A stretch of DNA of 64,000 nucleotides from Lithodes maja (taxonomy: Eukaryota > Arthropoda > Malacostraca > Decapoda > Lithodidae): positions 1 through 64,000 of the forward strand of contig JBAKBP010004277.1 of assembly GCA_037953745.1 (NCBI GenBank), given 5' to 3'. Below the pieces are notes generated by a model. That model was not told the origin of the DNA and made no database searches. It saw only the letters and a list, made by a program, of their open reading frames with translations. Shown piece by piece: positions 21,382-33,760 of the stretch (positions are counted from its first letter, which is position 1; the number at the start of each line of letters is the position of its first letter). A program made the position numbers and the translations under genes.

Positions 21382-22087
21382 ATGTCAAGCAAGGGGTTCT
21401 TTACCCCTGCACAGCTTCTTACTCTGTACAGGGGTATAGTGCGTCCTTGTATTGAGTATTGTTCACATGTGTGGGGAGGTTCCTCTCACACCGCTCTCCT
21501 AGACAAAGTTGAAAGGAAGGCCTTTCGTATCATTAACTCCCGTCCACTCACCAACTCTCTGCAATCTCTCTCTCTCCGCCGCAATTTTGCATCTCTCTCG
21601 CTATTCTATCGCTACTATAATAATCCGTGTTCCTCAGAGCTTTCCCAGTGTATACCACCTTCTTTACGTAGGGCATGTGGTACCCGTCTTGCAACATAAT
21701 CCCACCCCTACTCTGTGCAACTCTCCAACCCAAGAGTGAAACATTACTCTCAAACATGCTTCTATTCAACAGCTGAGCTCTGGAACTCTCCCCCAGAATC
21801 AGTTTTTCCCTCTTCCTATGACTTAAATTGCTACAAACTCTGTGTGTCCAGGCATTTTGGCACGAACGTCCCTTGATTTTGGCTCTGTCACTCTTTCAAC
21901 TATGAGGAGGCACTCGCTATAGGCAGTTCTGCCTTTTGCCTCCCTCACTCACATAGAAAAAAAAAAAATCTACAATCCTATCCCATGATTTCCAGAAGGG
22001 TTTGCACACAGGTTTTCTTTGAAGTACGCTACCTGTATTCCTTTTAAAACAAAATATTTTGTATGTACAAAATAAAGTATTAGAACA
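21382..22087 (+). pseudogene. Jockey-like LINE 3' fragment, copy 2
   Basis: Same C-terminal post-RT domain as copy 1, here open from SSKGFFTPAQL through RRACGTRLAT (105 codons) before a TAA. Coding resemblance continues in the next frame (VQLSN, YSTAELWNS). It lacks the CT expansion of copy 1. An A run at 21957 is a private change. Confidence 0.8.
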
Positions 22088-22857
22088 CTATATCTGGGTT
22101 TTTCTCATCCTATTGTTGTCCAAACTCTGATATGGACAGTCTTACTTTAAGTATTACATTAAGTCTTTAGTATTAAGTTTGTGGGATCAATAATTATATA
22201 GAATAGTTAAGAGGTTAATAATTATGTTCTGTATTGGATATCGGGTAATCTATCATTCCTATGAACTTAGGTAATTATAATTGGGAGGGAAAATATATAC
22301 CAACCTATTCGCGCATGCGTGAAATCGGCGGACCTCCCGCGAATATGGTGAGGGTCCCGCACTCTCTACCTAGCCGTCACAACAAGCAGACCGACTGCCT
22401 ACACTCTCGTGTTTCACCTCACCTTTCGCCCCATTAGTGCTAGTACTTAGCTCATCAATTCTCCATCTATCCATATTAATCCATAGGTCATTAATCATCA
22501 TTCCCATCAATCATCAAATATAGTGGCCCCCTTCTTTATGCATTAACTCTATCCTATTAACTAACACTCCCGTGTCCCACACGCCATCTTGTAACATTGC
22601 CATGGCTCAACAAGGCAACTAGGTCCTACAGCACTAGCACCAGTATTCAGGTGATATAATTTATTGTATGGTATTCAGATACAGTCCACTAAATCATCTT
22701 AACCATAAATTTCCATATAATATATGGTCCTTCGTCCATCCTAGTGTGTTCGTCAACCGGGCCCCCATTGTTTACTTGCCGGTGCGTTTGATGGCGTCTC
22801 CTCTCCCGCGATTTTTTGCTCGTTTTTCGGCCGCGAGGGTTTTCCTGATTTGCCAAC
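22088..22857 (+). other. BEL/Pao leader, unit 2, with empty TTAA site
   Basis: Collinear with 7478-8897 but without the family A insertion: CCTATTAACTAACACTCCC reads through at 22557-22560. This is the reference for judging the insertions in units 1 and 3. No genes seen. Confidence 0.6.
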
Positions 22858-23484
22858 ATGGCGCATGTTTTTTTTAAGCACGGGGCAGCAGGAGGTGGTG
22901 TAGGGGAAGGTTTTGAGCCAGAGAGGACTATTTACCCTGGCCTCATCAAAACGGTGGCCATAATATGCCATTCATATGTGCGCGAATTATACATAGATAA
23001 ACCTATCTACCACCCCCACTACACAATCAAAACTCTTGCCGCCCCAGGGGCTAGAATAAGTACCTTGCGTAGCACTGAAGTGTGGGACCAGTTGGTTAGC
23101 TGGCGTCCTGACTTATCATACCTGGTAATTGCAAATCCTGGTAACGATATTAGGTCAGGCGTTGCCCCTAAGGAACTGGCCAATCAAATCCAGGAGTTGG
23201 CCAGAGATATCGAGAGTCAAACAGGAGGTCACTGTTACATAATTGGCATAGAGAAGCGCCAGATTCCACGAGGAGTCGAACCCGCCGAGTTTAACCGTAT
23301 CCGAAACTCCATCAATCAGTGGCTTAAACGCAACCTGTCATGGACCTGGAGCCGATACATGCCCATGAATACCGCAGCGGCTGATTTTGGGTGGGACGGA
23401 ATCGATCTCACACCGCCCGCCTCAGATCGGTTGTTCCGCGAGATCGTGGAGTCGGCTCGGGTGTTCTTTGGTGCGGACGCTTGA
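22858..23484 (+). CDS. SGNH-hydrolase-like protein, copy 2
   Basis: 208 codons, same start and end as copy 1. Block III is altered: IGGND in copies 1 and 3 reads IANPGND here because of a small local replacement/insertion near 23129-23138 that adds two residues. Block I (CHSYVREL) and the D-G-I-D form of block V are unchanged. The frame stays open. If the fold needs the first Gly of GGND, this copy is probably damaged. Confidence 0.65.
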   Translation: MAHVFFKHGAAGGGVGEGFEPERTIYPGLIKTVAIICHSYVRELYIDKPIYHPHYTIKTLAAPGARISTLRSTEVWDQLVSWRPDLSYLVIANPGNDIRSGVAPKELANQIQELARDIESQTGGHCYIIGIEKRQIPRGVEPAEFNRIRNSINQWLKRNLSWTWSRYMPMNTAAADFGWDGIDLTPPASDRLFREIVESARVFFGADA

Positions 23485-24189
23485 CAGAACATTTGTGGAA
23501 TGGAATATGCACTAAATTTAACTAACCCATAAATTGAATTTTTTCTGATTGACTAAATTTAAAGTTCAATAAGTCTTGTTCTTTCTGATTAAGCCTAACT
23601 AAATCTAAATTTAAAGATATCTATTGGCTTTTCTAAATTATTAGTAAATCTCGATGCATCTAATTTAACCCCTTTTTCAGAATTTCTGTGATAGCCTAAC
23701 TTTTCAATTTACATTGCGGCATCTAAACTCTAAATTTTGAAGGGTTGTATTTTGGGTTTTAACTTTTAATGATTTCGGCACTCGGCGGGTGCGTACATTT
23801 AATTCTACAGTACTAATGCCACCCATGTTCTGATAGTTTGCCATTTATCCCGTCGCTCGCGTTTAATGTTAGGTCCGAACCCGAGTTTGATCGGTTATTT
23901 ATCACCATGTCTTGTTAATATATCCTTTGTTTTTTTGTTTTTTTGTGTTTTTACCGTTGCTCGCGTTTAGTGTTAGAACCCGAGTTTGATCGGCATGAAA
24001 ATTATTGCAATTTGTTTCCCCTCTCGCATTTGATGTTACTCGCGTTTGTTCTCGCTCTTTGATTATCTGTCAATAGTCGCTTGTGTTAGGACCCGAGTTT
24101 GATCGGCGGAAGATTTTCCTGTTACGAGTAAACTGTCGTAAAAATCTAGGATTTGCAATTTCCATTTGTTTTAGACTAAAGGTGACAAT

Positions 24190-25158
24190 ATGGACGCTCT
24201 AGCCCAAGGCAAACGCCGTAGGGCAGGTTTTAAAGGTTCATTGACTGTCCTGTCAGAACATTTAGATGAGTTCTTGGAAACCGCAACTCGGGTAGAAGTT
24301 GAGGCAAAACTGCATAGCGTGCAGACCCAAGTGACCAAGTTTGAGGCCAATCAAGAGGTCTTGTTGCCACTATATACCTCAGCCGCTGAATATTTTGAGG
24401 AGAACCAAGCGGATACCATCTACTTATTTGATATCTATGAGATAATCATCAGTTTAAAGGAGAAATTGGGTAAAACAGAAGGGCAACCTCGATCCGACCT
24501 CAAGAAAGGATCGGGAGTTAAATTGCCGCACCTGATCCTACCCACCTTTGTTGGTGACCCAACATTATGGACTGGGTTTTGGGACATGTTTAGACGTGAA
24601 GTGCATGAAAGGACTGACTTAAGTGCAATTCAAAAATTAACATACTAAAAGGGTCAGTTAAAGGGGGATGCCTATAACTTAATAGAAGGCTTCACGGTTA
24701 AGGGTGCAAGTTACGCCCCTGCCTTAGACTTGCTTCAAGAAACCTTCGGGCATCCCGACAGGGTAAAAGCGGCACATATCATGCATTTCCATAACCTTGT
24801 CGCCCCTAAATGTCAGGCCGTAGAACTAAAGGCTTTCTACACCAACATGGAGAGTGCAATGATATCTATGACTAGTCAACAGGTGAGTCTGGAAGAGTTC
24901 TGTGTGGTTACATTGCTGAATAAATTGCCATCACCAGTTAAGGAGACCATGAGGAGGGAGATGGGTGAACAAAGCCTAGATTACAAGACTTTCACACAGT
25001 GTTTTCAGGCAGAATTGTATAACATGGCTGGTCAGGACTCCCCTGGAAAGAATATGCCAGTGGCTACGGCTGCATTCTCAACACAGAGTGGTAGTAGCCG
25101 GTTCCAATGTAAACTGTGCGGTGGGAATAACCATCCCTGGTATAAAATAATGCTTTAA
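24190..25158 (+). pseudogene. BEL/Pao gag, copy 2
   Basis: As copy 1, but the frame through TFVGDPTLWTGFWDMFRREV is intact. The shared TAA after KLTY (24646-24648) and the shared terminal TAA are present. A private change is Arg to Gln in TFTQCFQAE. The first zinc-knuckle half, CKLCGGNNH, is present. Confidence 0.85.
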
Positions 25159-25210
25159 GCATAAAACGGGACCGCTCAAAATCAAAAGAGCTCGGCAACT
25201 ACGACTCTGT

Positions 25211-25698
25211 GTGGGATGTCTCTCCAGTGATCATGGTAGTCATGGGTGCACTAACCCTAACATCAAAAATTGTAGGTATTGCCAGGGTAAGCACTTTCAC
25301 TCCCTGTGCCCAAAACAGAGAGAGGCAAGACCGGCAAGTGGGGGTACTACTAGGGAAGAGTCAACACCTACAACCTCAACAACAATGTCCGTAAGTATGA
25401 ATAAGCAAACTGTGATCCTACCCACAGTTAAGCTGCCTGTAAAGGGTAGACACAGGAAAAGTATAAAAATCAGATCGCTACTAGACCAATGCTCACAGAG
25501 GACCTTCGTGAAGAAATCCGTACTACAGTCCCTTTCATACGAAACCGTGGGGACGTAAGAATTACGGCTTCATGGTTTCACCGGAACTCAAAACCCCTGT
25601 GACTATTGTAGCACTGAAATATTTACATCGGGGTAGGTTCCATCGTCTCGAAGCAATTGTGGTCGAGGAACTTCCCGAACATAAAGGTGAGTCTAGTC
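25211..25698 (+). pseudogene. BEL/Pao zinc-knuckle and protease, copy 2
   Basis: CRYCQGKHFHSLC and LLDQCSQRTFV are retained. A private G to T change creates a TAA at about 25556 (GGGACGTAAG against GGGACGGAAG in copy 1), and an 8 bp loss (CGTGAGTA region) follows near 25599. Element D begins at 25703. Confidence 0.78.
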
Positions 25699-25702
25699 CT
25701 AA

Positions 25703-27159
25703 CCCTCTCGCCTCCGGCAATATATTTTAACCCTCTCACATCCTGATGCGATTTTTGAGCCTATTAGGGATACTTTAAAGCCTTTGTTACCATCAGGGGT
25801 ATCTATAAACCTTTAGTTTGTTTACTTCAACCTCTGCAGTTGTCTTTGAGTTAGCTGTGGGCAGAAAACAAATTTTGGAGAGGTAATTATAACAGTGAGA
25901 GTAATCTATTTCTTATTGCTAATCTGGCAACCTCTGCGTCCTATGGACGTGAGAGGGTTAATTGAAAATGGTGAGACCTTCTCTAATTTGCCCTGAAATA
26001 TTCCGGCCGGGAGAGTTTTCGAAGCCTTGTGTTTTTCTGTATTTTCATCCACCAGAATGCTGTTTATTGTAATGTATCATATGTCAATGGAAAGAGGAAT
26101 AACTATACTACATTATAAAAAAAAAAAATTGTAAAAAAATTGCAATATGAAAGTGTAAACGACTCTGGAATAAATGTTTTTCCCGGGCAATTGTCTTCAC
26201 ACCGTCCTATCTCGAAATTGTAAGTGATGACCATATATTTTTATTTGCTCAAATAATAGTACTTTTTTCTGCTCTTTCCAAATCTGAAAACATTAATTGT
26301 CTAGCTGCAATACTTCTTAAGCAGTGACCGAAAAAGGAAAAAAAATATGACTTTGCAGGATATGGTTTATAACATTTTCGAATTATTTCGTTGTTACGAT
26401 GTCTATGGTTCTCAATTTAGGCTGTATGAATACGGCAGATAATGCTGAAGAGAATAAAAAAAAACTAGAAGTTCCTACGACAAATACTTTTTGCTCTATG
26501 AATATTTGAAATGAAGAGCATATACTGTAATATAACTAAAATTCCATAGAGTACTTAGCGTACTTCCTGTAAGCATTCCTGTGACATCTTTGTGATTATA
26601 ATGTATTTATTTCGTAGGCAGTATTTATTGAAAAATATATTTGTCTTTCAAGCAAAAAATAGTGTAAAATCATCAATGATACCTAGACCAAACTGCATCA
26701 ATACTCAAGGGGTTAACCAAGATTCACTCCCCTCAGTCACCAAAAGTCACAAGTAACATTTTATATACATATATCATTCGAATTATTCACTAAACACTTT
26801 CACTGGGTATATGAAATAATCCATAATTACCTGCCTATAGCTAGGCATGGTGGGCCAGAGGGAGGGAGCCAAGAATTTAAAGGGCCGGGACCCTGCCTCA
26901 CAGTCTGGGGGCCGGGAAACTACTGACTTTACAAAGGCCCGGGCTCCTCAGAGAGGGACACTATGGGGTTGCTAGATACTTCCTTTTGTAACTTACTGAT
27001 GCCTAACTTACCAGTCCAAATTGCGTCAAAATCGAGTCATAAACTTATTTTTGGCGAATATTTCTAACTTACAGGTGGCATTATGACGCGATTGCGTCAT
27101 ACGGGCACTCTTGGGCTGGTGGCGTTATGACACAATCGCGTCCTAAGAATGCGAGAGGG
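25703..27159. mobile_element. TTAA-type element D, copy 2
   Basis: CCCTCTCGCC after CTAA (25699-25702) to GCGAGAGGG before TTAA (27160-27163). Total 1457 bp, which equals about 1226 bp plus the nested 227 bp MITE and its TTAA. The subterminal region contains two copies of a GACGC(G/A)AT(T/C)GCGTC palindromic motif (27080-27142). No ORF of substance. Confidence 0.68.
25731..25957. mobile_element. 227 bp TTAA MITE (E)
   Basis: Flanked by TTAA (25727-25730 and 25958-25961). Termini CCCTCTCAC and GTGAGAGGG form a perfect 9 bp inverted repeat. Units 1 and 3 have the unoccupied TTAA at 11767-11770 and 32533-32536. The right end (TAGGACGC before the tip, read inward) resembles the right end of element D, so D and E appear related. 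Non-coding. Confidence 0.85.
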
Positions 27160-27183
27160 TTAATGCTGAAATGACTAGTTTAA

Positions 27184-27379
27184 CCTGGCAACGTCGAGGG
27201 GGGGGTATTGAACTAGCTGCCCATGGGCGAGCATATTGGCTCCATTCAGGCCTATAATCTTCATTTTACGATAAATATCGTTATTACTTATTCATATGAG
27301 CCTATTTTACCTTCACTATGAAGATAGTAACCTGTAACAACAATAAAACAAGTGAAAATATCATTTTTCTGGTCAAAAT
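27184..27379 (+). mobile_element. Family C TTAA element, 5' fragment in unit 2
   Basis: CCTGGCAACGTCG after TTAA (27180-27183), truncated at the unit junction exactly as in unit 1. Confidence 0.75.
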
Positions 27380-27563
27380 TATATTAACATGACCAAATAT
27401 TTTATGTGATATGCATTAACATAAAATAATCAGGAACTTACAATAAGTCATGAGTCAGAATATTTTTGTATAAGAATATGTATTCATAAACAAAGATTTA
27501 TTTAACGGTTAGAATGTTAGATACATTTAGTGATCTGTTTTTTTACATGTACCTAATAGGTTT

Positions 27564-28267
27564 ATGTCAAGCAAGGGGTTCTTTACCCCTGCACAGCTTC
27601 TTACTCTGTACAGGGGCATAGTGCGTCCTTGTATTGAGTATTGTTCACATGTGTGGGGAGGTTCCTCTCACACTGCTCTCCTAGACAAAGTTGAAAGGAA
27701 GGCCTTTCGTATCATTAACTCCTGTCCACTCACCAACTCTCTGCAATCTCTCTCTCTCCGCCGCAATTTTGCATCTCTCTCGCTATTCTATCGCTACTAT
27801 AATAATCTGTGTTCCTCAGAGCTTTCCCAGTGTATACCACCTCCTTTACGTAGGGCATGTGGTACCCGTCTTGCAACATAATCCCACCCCTACTCTGTGC
27901 AACTCTCCAACCCAAGAGTGAAACATTACTCTCAAACATTCTTCTATTCAACAGCTGAGCTCTGGAACTCTCCCCCAGAATCAGTCTTTCCCTCTTCCTA
28001 TGACTTAAATTGCTACAAACTCTGTGTGTCCAGGCATTTTGGCACGAACGTCCCTTGATTTTGGCTCTGTCACTCTTTCAACTATGAGGAGGCACTCGCT
28101 ATAGGCAGTTCTGCCTTTTGCCTCCCTCACTCACATAGAAAAAAAAAAATCTACAATCCTATCCCATGATTTCCAGAAGGGTTTGCACACAGGTTATCTT
28201 TGAAGTACGCTACCTGTATTCCTTTTAAAACAAAATATTTTGTATGTACAAAATAAAGTATTAGAAC
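27564..28267 (+). pseudogene. Jockey-like LINE 3' fragment, copy 3
   Basis: Open for 105 codons like copy 2, with private changes (Arg to Cys in NSCPLTN, Pro to Leu in YNNLCSS). The 3' UTR again ends in TTGTATGTACAAAATAAAG. Confidence 0.8.
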
Positions 28268-28741
28268 TCTATATCTGGGTTTTTCTCATCCTATTGTTGT
28301 CCAAACTCTGATATGGACAGTCTTACTTTAAGTATTACATTAAGTCTTTAGTATTAAGTTTGTGGGATCAATAATTATATAGAATAGTTAAGAGGTTAAT
28401 AATTATGTTCTGTATTGGATATCGGGTAATCTATCATTCCTATGAACTTAGGTAATTATAATTGGGAGGGAAAATATATACCTACCTATTCGCGCATGCG
28501 TGAAATCGGCGGACCTCCCGCGAATATGGTGAGGGTCCCGCACTCTCTACCTAGCTGTCACAACAAGCAGACCGACTGCCTACACTCTCGTGTTTCACCT
28601 CACCTTTCGCCCCATTAGTGATAGTACTTAGCTCATCAATTCTCCATCTATCCATATTAATCCATAGGTCATTAATCATCATTCCCATCAATCATCAAAT
28701 ATAGTGGCCCCCTTCTTTATGCATTAACTCTATCCTATTAA

Positions 28742-29356
28742 CCTAACAAGTGCGCATGGGGGTAATTGGAAACGTCCCCCTGTGCTGACGTATTTGAGGT
28801 GTTTCCGTCACTAAAATATTCATTGTGCCATTAATAGCATTAATACTTATCCATATGCGCCTATTATGGGTTGATTATAAAGGTATTAACCTGAAACAAC
28901 AATAAAACGAGTGAAAACAGCGTTTGGATTGTCAAAATCGGAGATATAGCCCGCGAGTTGTATAATGTATGGGTGAGGCAAGCTGCTTTCCCGCCAATTT
29001 CCCCCAAGGCCACTGAGACACAGTCGATCGATACTCTCTCTCTCTCTCTTGCACTCGCTTGCCATCAGTGATGACAACACCCTGCTTGCAACTCGCTAAT
29101 GTTAGCACGAAAATATACCTCAGAATAAGGGAATAACAGGGAAAATAGGTGATAACTGAAGGAGAGGAGGAAAGTGGGGAAGGAGGGGAGGTAGAGGACT
29201 GAGATTTTGCATGGCCCAGGGGCCAAAAAAAAATAAAAAAATATTTTTTTTTTCTTTTTTTTTATGTCAAAAGTTGATTTTTGTTTTCACTCACTCTTAA
29301 GAGTCTCCCCGCAGTCCGCCGGGGGAACTCTTAAGAGTCTCCCCGCAGTTCCCGGG
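28742..29356 (+). mobile_element. piggyBac-like TTAA MITE, family B, copy 1
   Basis: 615 bp between TTAA at 28738-28741 and 29357-29360, in exactly the site used by family A in unit 1 and empty in unit 2. Termini CCTAACAAGTGCGC and CAGTTCCCGGG. A perfect 23 bp direct repeat lies near the right end (29293-29315 and 29327-29349), containing the palindrome ACTCTTAAGAGT. It contains the AGGGAAAATAGGTGATAA motif and poly(A/T). No transposase. Confidence 0.85.
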
Positions 29357-29657
29357 TTAACTAACACTCCCGTGTCCCACACGCCATCTTGTAACATTGC
29401 CATGGCTCAACAAGGCAACTAGGTCCTACAGCACTAGCGCCAGTATTCAGGTGATATAATTTATTGTATGGTATTCAGATACAGTCCACTAAATCAGCTT
29501 AACCATAAATTTCCATATAATATATGGTCCTTCGTCCGTCCTAGTGTGTTCGTCAACCGGGCCCCCATTGTTTACTTGCCGGTGCGTTTGATGGCGTCTT
29601 CTCTCCCGCGATTTTTTGCTCGTTTTTCGGCCGCGAGGGTTTTCCTGATTTGCCAAC

Positions 29658-30278
29658 ATGGCGCATGTTTTTTTTAAGCACGGGGCAGCAGGAGGTGGTG
29701 TAGGGGAAGGTTTTGAGCCAGAGAGGACTATTTACCCTGGCCTCATCAAAACGGTGGCCATAATATGCCATTCATATGTGCGCGAATTATACATAGATAA
29801 GCCTATCTACCACCCCCACTACACAATCAAAACTCTTGCCGCCCCAGGGTCTAGAATAAGTACCTTGCGTAGCACTGAGGTGTGGGACCAGTTGGTTAGC
29901 TGGCGTCCTGACTTATCATACCTGGTAATAGGTGGTAACGATATTAGGTCAGGCGTTGCCCCTAAGGAACTGGCCAATCAAATCCAGGAGTTGGCCAGAG
30001 ATATCGAGAGTCAAACAGGAGGTCACTGTTACATAATCGGCATAGAGAAGCGCCAGATTCCACGAGGAGTCGAACCCGCCGAGTTTAACCGTATCCGAAA
30101 CTCCATCAATCAGTGGCTTAAACGCAACCTGTCATGGACCTGGAGCCGATACATGCCCATGAATACCGCAGCGGCTGATTTTGGGTGGGACGGAATCGAT
30201 CTCACACCGCCCGCCTCAGATCGGTTGTTCCGCGAGATCGTGGAGTCGGCTCGGGTGTTCTTTGGTGCGGACGCTTGA
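29658..30278 (+). CDS. SGNH-hydrolase-like protein, copy 3
   Basis: 206 codons, closest to copy 1, with block III IGGNDIRSG intact and block V again D-G-I-D without the catalytic His. Only isolated substitutions (Gly-Ala-Arg to Gly-Ser-Arg in block II; Pro to Leu in KRNLSWTW). Being upstream of gag and in the same orientation, it would be read from the element's own promoter. Confidence 0.7.
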   Translation: MAHVFFKHGAAGGGVGEGFEPERTIYPGLIKTVAIICHSYVRELYIDKPIYHPHYTIKTLAAPGSRISTLRSTEVWDQLVSWRPDLSYLVIGGNDIRSGVAPKELANQIQELARDIESQTGGHCYIIGIEKRQIPRGVEPAEFNRIRNSINQWLKRNLSWTWSRYMPMNTAAADFGWDGIDLTPPASDRLFREIVESARVFFGADA

Positions 30279-30715
30279 CAGAACATTTGTGGAATGGAAT
30301 ATGCACTAAATTTAACTAACCCATAAATTGAATTTTTTCTGATTGACTAAATTTAAAGTTCAATAAGTCTTGTTCTTTCTGATTAAGCCTAACTAAATCT
30401 AAATTTAAAGATATCTATTGGCTTTTCTAAATTATTAGTAAATCTCGATGCATCTAATTTAACCCCTTTTTCAGAATTTCTGTGATAGCCTAACTTTTCA
30501 ATTTACATTGCGGCATCTAAACTCTAAATTTTGAAGGGTTGTACTTTGGGTTTTAACTTTTAATGATTTCGGCACTCGGCGGGTGCGTACACTTAATTCT
30601 ACAGTACTAATGCCACCCATGTTCTGATAGTTTGCCATTTATCCCGTCGCTCGCGTTTAATGTTAGGTCCGAACCCGAGTTTGATCGGCTATTTATCACC
30701 ATGTCTTGTTAATAT

Positions 30716-30754
<39 letters not shown>

Positions 30755-30989
30755 GTTGCTCGCGTTTAGTGTTAGAACCCGAGTTTGATCGGCATGAAAA
30801 TTATTGCAAATTTGTTTCCCCTCTCGCATTTGATGTTACTCGCGTTTGTTCTCGCTCTTTGATTATCTGTCAATAGTCGCTTGTGTTAGGACCCGAGTTT
30901 GATCGGCGGAAGATTTTCCTGTTACGAGTAAACTGTCGTAAAAATCTAGGATTTGCAATTTCCATTTGTTTTAGACAAAAGGTGACAAT

Positions 30990-31958
30990 ATGGACGCTCT
31001 AGCCCAAGGCAAACACCGTAGGGCAGGTCCTAAAGGTTCATTGACTGTCCTGTCAGAACATTTAGATGAGTTCTTGGAAACCGCAACTCGGGTAGAAGTT
31101 GAGGCAAAACTGCATAGCGTGCAGACCCAATTGACCAACTTTGAGGCCAATCAAGAGGTCTTGTTGCCACTATATACCTCAGCCGCTGAATATTTTGAGG
31201 AGAACCAAGCGGATACCATCTACTTATTTGATATCTATGAGATAATCGTCAGTTTAAAGGAGAAATTGGGTAAAACAGAAGGGCAACCTCGATCCGACCT
31301 CAAGAAAGGATCGGGAGTTAAATTGCCGCACCTGATCCTACCCACCTTTGCTGGTGACCCCACATTATGGACTGGGTTTTGGGACATGTTTAGACGTGTA
31401 GTGCATGAAAGGACTGACTTAAGTGCAATTAAAAAAATAACATACTAAAAGGGTCAGTTAAAGGGGGATGCCTATAAATTAATAGAAGGCTTCACGGTTG
31501 AGGGTGCAAGTTACGCCCCTGCCTTAGACTTGCTTCAAGAAACCTTCGGGCATCCCGACAGGGTAAAAGCGGCACATATCATGCATTTCCATAACCTTGT
31601 CACCCCTAAATGTCAGGCCGTAGAACTAAAGGCTTTCTACACCAACATGGAGAGTGCAATGATATCTATGACTAGTCAACAGGTGAGTCTGGAAGAGTTC
31701 TGTGTGGTTACATTGCTGAATAAATTGCCATCACCAGTTAAGGAGACCATTAGGAGGGAGATGGGTGAACAAAGCCTAGATTACAAGACTTTCACACGGT
31801 GTTTTCAGGCAGAATTGTATAACATGGCTGGTCAGGACTCCCCTGGAAAGAATATGCCAGTGGCTACGGCTGCATTCTCAACACAGAGTGGTAGTAGCCG
31901 GTTCCAATGTAAACTGTGCGGTGGGAATAACCATCCCTGGTATAAAATAATGCTTTAA
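30990..31958 (+). pseudogene. BEL/Pao gag, copy 3
   Basis: Same domain order as copies 1 and 2. It retains FAGDPTLWTGFWDMF in frame and has the shared TAA (31446-31448) and the shared terminal TAA. Private substitutions include Gln to His near the start (GKHRRAG) and Lys to Asn in QLTNFEAN. This is the copy physically linked to pol. Confidence 0.85.
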
Positions 31959-32010
31959 GCATAAAACGGGACCGCTCAAAATCAAAAGAGCTCGGCAACT
32001 ACGACTCTGT

Positions 32011-32504
32011 GTGGGATGTCTCTCCAGTGATCATGGTAGTAATGGGTGCACTAACCCTAACATCAAAAATTGTAGGTATTGCCAGGGTAAGCACTTTCAC
32101 TCCCTGTGCCCAAAACAGAGAGAGGCAAGACCGGCAAGTGGGGGTACTACTAGGGAAGAGTCAACACCTACAACCTCAACAACAATGTCCGTAAGTATGA
32201 ATAAGCAAACTGTGATCCTACCCACAGTTCAGCTGCCTGTAAAGGGTAGACACAGGAAAAGTATAAAAATCAGATCGCTACTAGACCAATGCTCACAGAG
32301 GACCTTCGTGAAGAAATCCGTACTACAGTCCCTTTCATACGAAACCGTGGGGATGGAAGAATTACGGCTTCATGATTTCACCGGAACTCAAAACCCCTCG
32401 TGAGTATACTATTGTAGCACTGAAATATTTACATCGGGGTAGGTTCCATCGTCTCGAAGCAATTGTGGTCGAGGAACTTCCCGAACATAAAGGTGAGTCT
32501 AGTC
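32011..32504 (+). pseudogene. BEL/Pao zinc-knuckle and protease N-half, copy 3
   Basis: CRYCQGKHFHSLC, a Thr/Ser-rich spacer, then LLDQCSQRTFV and YETVGMEELRLHDF. The frame stops at 32401 and the trace continues to VVEELPEHKGESS just before CTAA (32505-32508), where element D enters. The C-terminal half of the protease region resumes at 34361. Confidence 0.8.
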
Positions 32505-32508
32505 CTAA

Positions 32509-33735
32509 CCCTCTCGCCTCCGGCAATATATTTTAATTGAAAATGGTGAGACCTTCTCTAATTTGCCCTGAAATATTCCGGCCGGGAGAGTTTTCGAAGC
32601 CTTGTGTTTTTCTGTATTTTCATCCACCAGAATGCTGTTTATTGTGATGTATCATATGTCAATGGAAAGAGGAATAACTATACTACATTATAAAAAAAAA
32701 AAAAATGTAAAAAAATTGCAATATGAAAGTGTAAACGACTCTGGAATAAATGTTTTTCCCGGGCAATTGTCTTCACACCGTCCTATCTCGAAATTGTAAG
32801 TGATGACCATATATTTTTATTTGCTCAAATAATAGTACTTTTTTCTGCTCTTTCCAAATCTGAAAACATTAATTGTCTATCTGCAATAGTTCTTAAGCAG
32901 TGACCGAAAACAAAAATAATATGACTTTGCAGGATATGGTTTATAACATTTTCAAATCATTTCGTTGTTACGATGTCTATGGTTCTCAATTTAGGCTGTA
33001 TGAATACGGCAGATAATGCTGAAGAGAATAAAAAAAAACTAGAAGTTCCTACGACAAATACTTTTTGCTCTATGAATATTTGAAATGAAGAGCATATACT
33101 GTAATATAACTAAAATTCCATAGAGTACTTAGCATACTTCCTGTAAGCATTCTTGTGACATCTTTGTGATTATAATGTATTTATTTCGTAGGCAGTATTT
33201 ATTGAAAAATATCTTTGTCTTTCAAGCAAAAAATAGTGTTAAAATCATCAATGATACCTAGACAAAACTGCATCAATACTCAAGGGGTTAAACCAAGATT
33301 CACTCCCCTTCAGTCACCAAAAGTCACAAGTAACATTTATATACATATATCATTCAAATTATTCACTAAACACTTTCACTGGGTAGATGAAATAATCCAT
33401 AATTGCCTGCCTATAGCTAGGCATGGTGGCCAGGGAGGGAGCCAAGAATTTAAAGGGCCGGGACCCTGCCACACAGTCTGGGGGCCGGGAAACTACTGAC
33501 TTTACAAAGGCCCCGGGCTCCTCAGAGAGGGACACTATGGGGTTGCTAGATACTTCCTTTTGTAACTTACTGATGCCTAACTTACCAGTCCAAAATTGCG
33601 TCAAAATCGAGTCATAAACTTATTTTTGGCGAATATTTCTAACTTACAGGTGGCATTATGACGCGATTGCGTCATACGGGCACTCTTGGGGCTGGTGGCG
33701 TTATGACGCAATCGCGTCCTAAGAATGCGAGAGGG
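32509..33735. mobile_element. TTAA-type element D, copy 3
   Basis: 1227 bp, CCCTCTCGCC to GCGAGAGGG, flanked by CTAA and TTAA (33736-33739). This uninterrupted copy is the reference for D. Its interior is A/T-rich with a conserved ATAGCTAGGCATGGTGG to ACTATGGGGTTGCTAGATA segment. No transposase. Only 21 bp separate its right TTAA from the family C element. Confidence 0.68.
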
Positions 33736-33760
33736 TTAATGCTGAAATTGACTAGTTTAA

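Larger units (their letters stand above)
21207..27388 (+). repeat. Segmental tandem unit 2
   Basis: Second unit, about 6.18 kb, collinear with unit 1. Its only private insertion is the 227 bp MITE at 25731-25957. It preserves the empty TTAA site (22557-22560) that is filled in units 1 and 3, and the empty LTR insertion site near 26990. It ends with the same 9 bp filler (27380-27388) as unit 1. Confidence 0.9.

Noticed and set aside
30719..30751. Poly(T) tract in unit 3 as a retroposon tail
   Set aside because: Units 1 and 2 have a T-rich but interrupted sequence at the same point, so this is slippage or a sequencing expansion.
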